Source: Bacteroidales bacterium (GTDB lineage Bacteria; Bacteroidota; Bacteroidia; Bacteroidales; P3). Taken from it: DNA of 8,793 bases. Below are positions 7,801-8,793 of the stretch, piece by piece (the first letter of the stretch is position 1; the number at the start of each line of letters is the position of its first letter). The stretch spans positions 2,975 to 11,767 of the forward strand of contig JABUUQ010000002.1 of NCBI GenBank assembly GCA_021443125.1, read 5' to 3'. A program made the position numbers and the translations under genes. Below the pieces are notes generated by a model. The model was not told the DNA's origin and searched no databases. It was given only the letters and a program-made list of their open reading frames with translations.

Positions 7801-8793
7801 GAAGAAGTTTGCATTGCGTTACATCCAAACCCGTAAATTTTGAAAACTGCTTTACCGTGAATTGTTCCTTGCCATACTTATCGGTATAGGCTTTTACTCT
7901 ATACAAAGGGCTTATCTCGTCAACACCTTGAATCTTATACCACTTCATATCAGAATAATAGTTGTTTGATTCGAAGGTTGCAAAAGATTTCTTTGAAGGT
8001 CCTTTGATGGAAGTAAACTCTATAGTATGGTCGGCAAGGCTTGCATATACCGCTTCTGTATAAATATCCAAAGCATGATAGGAATCAATCCAAGGAGATG
8101 CCGAAATACCTTTCTTATTGTCTGAACACAAAATCTGTCTTGTTGCCTTATTGTAGTTCATTTTCAAACCAGGGTGATAAACACTATCATTTTGCACATA
8201 GAAAGTAACCTGACAATCCTGCGTTATTATTCCATCACGAGAAAAAGGGTGTGCGATAGCTTTTGCCACCATATACACTTTGCCTTCCTTATAGAAAACC
8301 AATTTGGCTGGTTCTTTCTGGGAGCCAGTGCCGAGGAATCTTCCACCTTGTTGGGTGAATCCTCCCACATAATCCACATCGGCAAAGATATTTCTTATTA
8401 TCTCTTCCCTCTTATAAGAATTAAACTGAGGATATTTTGAAGATGCAGTAGATTTGTCGGTACACATATCTTCAAAAGTGCCTTCAAGAGTATGAGAAAA
8501 GTATTCTTTATTGGTAAATGTAACAGAATCAGCAATAAAACCTGGTGATTTGAGAACAACATTATACTTTTTCAAACTTACAAATACACTATCTTTGTTC
8601 AATCCTACCTTTTCCCAATTGACTGTTCCACCTTTACCTTCCCATTGCCCTTCCATAAGAAAGACTTTGCCTGTTGTATTGTAAATTGTATTGTTGTCCA
8701 GTTTTGTTGCATAGGTTAAATCTATAGGAGAAGAAAATTCTGCATAAACACCTCTTGTTGTGTCTATTCTGAAGATATAGCTGGCATTTTCGT
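4808..8793 (-). CDS. Very large beta-rich envelope-type protein, 5' end missing
   Basis: C-terminal 1327 residues of a protein of unknown function. The frame has no stop between the Met at 8656 and the window edge: 45 further codons read through (the first complete one is at 8789-8791, starting ENASYIFRID), so Met8656 is internal and the start and signal peptide are outside. Composition is that of a secreted or envelope protein: many short alternating beta-strand segments rich in Asn, Ser, Thr, Tyr and Asp, no membrane helix, and an acidic C-terminus ending EEGDEE. Two segments (bases 6521-6610 and 6221-6310) resemble the OstA/LptA-type strand-turn-strand pattern. Bases 7667-7873 encode a helical stretch that looks winged-helix-like. 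The N-terminal visible part (LMEGQWEGKGG, then a strand-rich region) reminds me of large uncharacterised Bacteroidota proteins, from memory only. A role in outer-membrane assembly or lipid transport is a guess. Codon use and A/T content look like the neighbours. A 138-bp gap separates it from plsY. The coding call is certain; the function is open. Confidence 0.93.
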   Translation of the reverse strand, partial: ENASYIFRIDTTRGVYAEFSSPIDLTYATKLDNNTIYNTTGKVFLMEGQWEGKGGTVNWEKVGLNKDSVFVSLKKYNVVLKSPGFIADSVTFTNKEYFSHTLEGTFEDMCTDKSTASSKYPQFNSYKREEIIRNIFADVDYVGGFTQQGGRFLGTGSQKEPAKLVFYKEGKVYMVAKAIAHPFSRDGIITQDCQVTFYVQNDSVYHPGLKMNYNKATRQILCSDNKKGISASPWIDSYHALDIYTEAVYASLADHTIEFTSIKGPSKKSFATFESNNYYSDMKWYKIQGVDEISPLYRVKAYTDKYGKEQFTVKQFSKFTGLDVTQCKLLLMNLSLNGFMSYESYRETAIVKEKLYDYIKANQKRKDYDALRFQSSTTDGEANAVLNIYDMDLRLSGVETFSVSDSHNVAITPLNGKMVMQKDRDFTFDGQIAAGRFRMAGANCKFSYKDFKIDLPQLDSMRFFVPSFNDTNTLVMIQTPIQNLKCQMYIDSSNNKSSIKKIDGFPMLYSEKNSYVYYDYAHIQHGVYKRDNFYFELEPFTIRNMFSFKTDSIQMKGTLKSAGIFPDINENLVVMRDYSLGFKKELKQGLPTYGGKGTYYNSIDLSCNGLLGTGEFVYGASKSTSNMFVFHPDSMYATTQTFDYNNPSVHVSKTLEHLYPHLDYMIVEQKAEPFNMYAQNSNHHGYLKVTQNSLSGGGENRTDEMLVVSQEFKYYPDRYTSDSADFILYALDGNSVAFTAKSVKADVNLKTRKGSFTSKDGLQKNALPYLQYECYVDKFSWNMDEKLLSLQNSTSTSANGINAKDINDIIDLEQPGAMFVSQHPTQDNLTFNALDAKLNLQTNELIADGVYLIKTADAAIRPEPAQITLHPGAQMDTIEKATIVFNMENRMHRVFDARVHIASAKLYSANGYINYKDAENHSTPIFFKEITSATGYSVGYADISKDEPLNLSSAFKFFGEVSVIAPDSSMSFDGGVTLALNCNDNEPYLRFKAKIDPANICIPISEAPTDVDGKRITTSILFDENNLKPIVAFFTSDKEADNVFIKAQGFLTYDKKSNEYRIASKEKLADMESMGDYLSINKTSCKAKGQGNIQLGLPLGGVIKTNNYGEIKASAGNEENVNIRMTLALNFPFSVEALDIMGKNMADDMNLPEIEFEKSRYHNFLNYIYGEEKAEALFQDLIEHGDWENIPNELNYTLLLPDVNLNWDPVRSSYLGTSDVEVGIVGKHQINRKMKARIQMVKSGIATELRIYLEQDMDNWYYFSYNGASMSAVSSDENFNDMVKNAKTKEFKGENGKIYTFRLAPESDKRKFIRNIELMNYEEGDEE

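Noticed and set aside
4808..8656. ATG at 8656 as the start of the large gene
   Set aside because: The same frame continues without a stop for 45 more codons to the window edge with protein-like content, so this Met is internal and the gene is partial.
1..8793. Mobile element, phage, CRISPR, toxin-antitoxin, tRNA or rRNA content
   Set aside because: Nearly all sequence is taken up by four ordinary-looking coding regions; no spaced array, transposase, terminal repeats or cloverleaf was seen on either strand.

Overview
The window is an AT-rich stretch with four protein genes, all on the minus strand, so transcription runs from the right edge to the left. A member of the Bacteroidota, probably Bacteroidales or a close relative, is the best guess. 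The reasons are a peptidyl-dipeptidase Dcp carrying a lipoprotein signal, start codons preceded by A/T-rich sequence rather than a Shine-Dalgarno motif, and a very large beta-rich envelope-type protein of a kind I associate with this phylum. The placement is inference; there is no rRNA or other taxonomic marker here.

Layout in transcription order: (1) 8793-4808, the C-terminal 1327 residues of a very large protein of unknown function; its reading frame is still open at the right edge, so its true start and any signal peptide lie outside. (2) 4807-4670, a 138-bp intergenic gap, extremely A/T-rich, with a set of short direct and inverted repeats. (3) 4669-3971, plsY, the membrane acyl-phosphate:glycerol-3-phosphate acyltransferase. 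(4) 3948-1831, a dcp-type M3 zinc metallopeptidase with a lipoprotein signal. (5) 1829-27, a five-helix membrane protein with an extracytoplasmic sulfatase/LtaS-type catalytic domain. The last 26 bases hold nothing I can identify.

plsY, dcp and the LtaS-like gene are packed tightly (22 bp, then 1 bp with a TAA-A-ATG stop/start junction) and are probably co-transcribed. The large gene may be read separately because of the 138-bp gap. The common theme is the cell envelope: phospholipid precursor synthesis (PlsY), oligopeptide trimming outside the cytoplasm (Dcp), probable transfer or hydrolysis of a phospholipid-derived group (LtaS-like), and a large presumed envelope protein. I see no mobile element, phage, CRISPR, tRNA or defence system. 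The least explained items are the large protein, which has a possible internal winged-helix-like segment and LptA/OstA-like beta repeats, and a 35-bp sequence shared between the intergenic gap and the LtaS-like gene.
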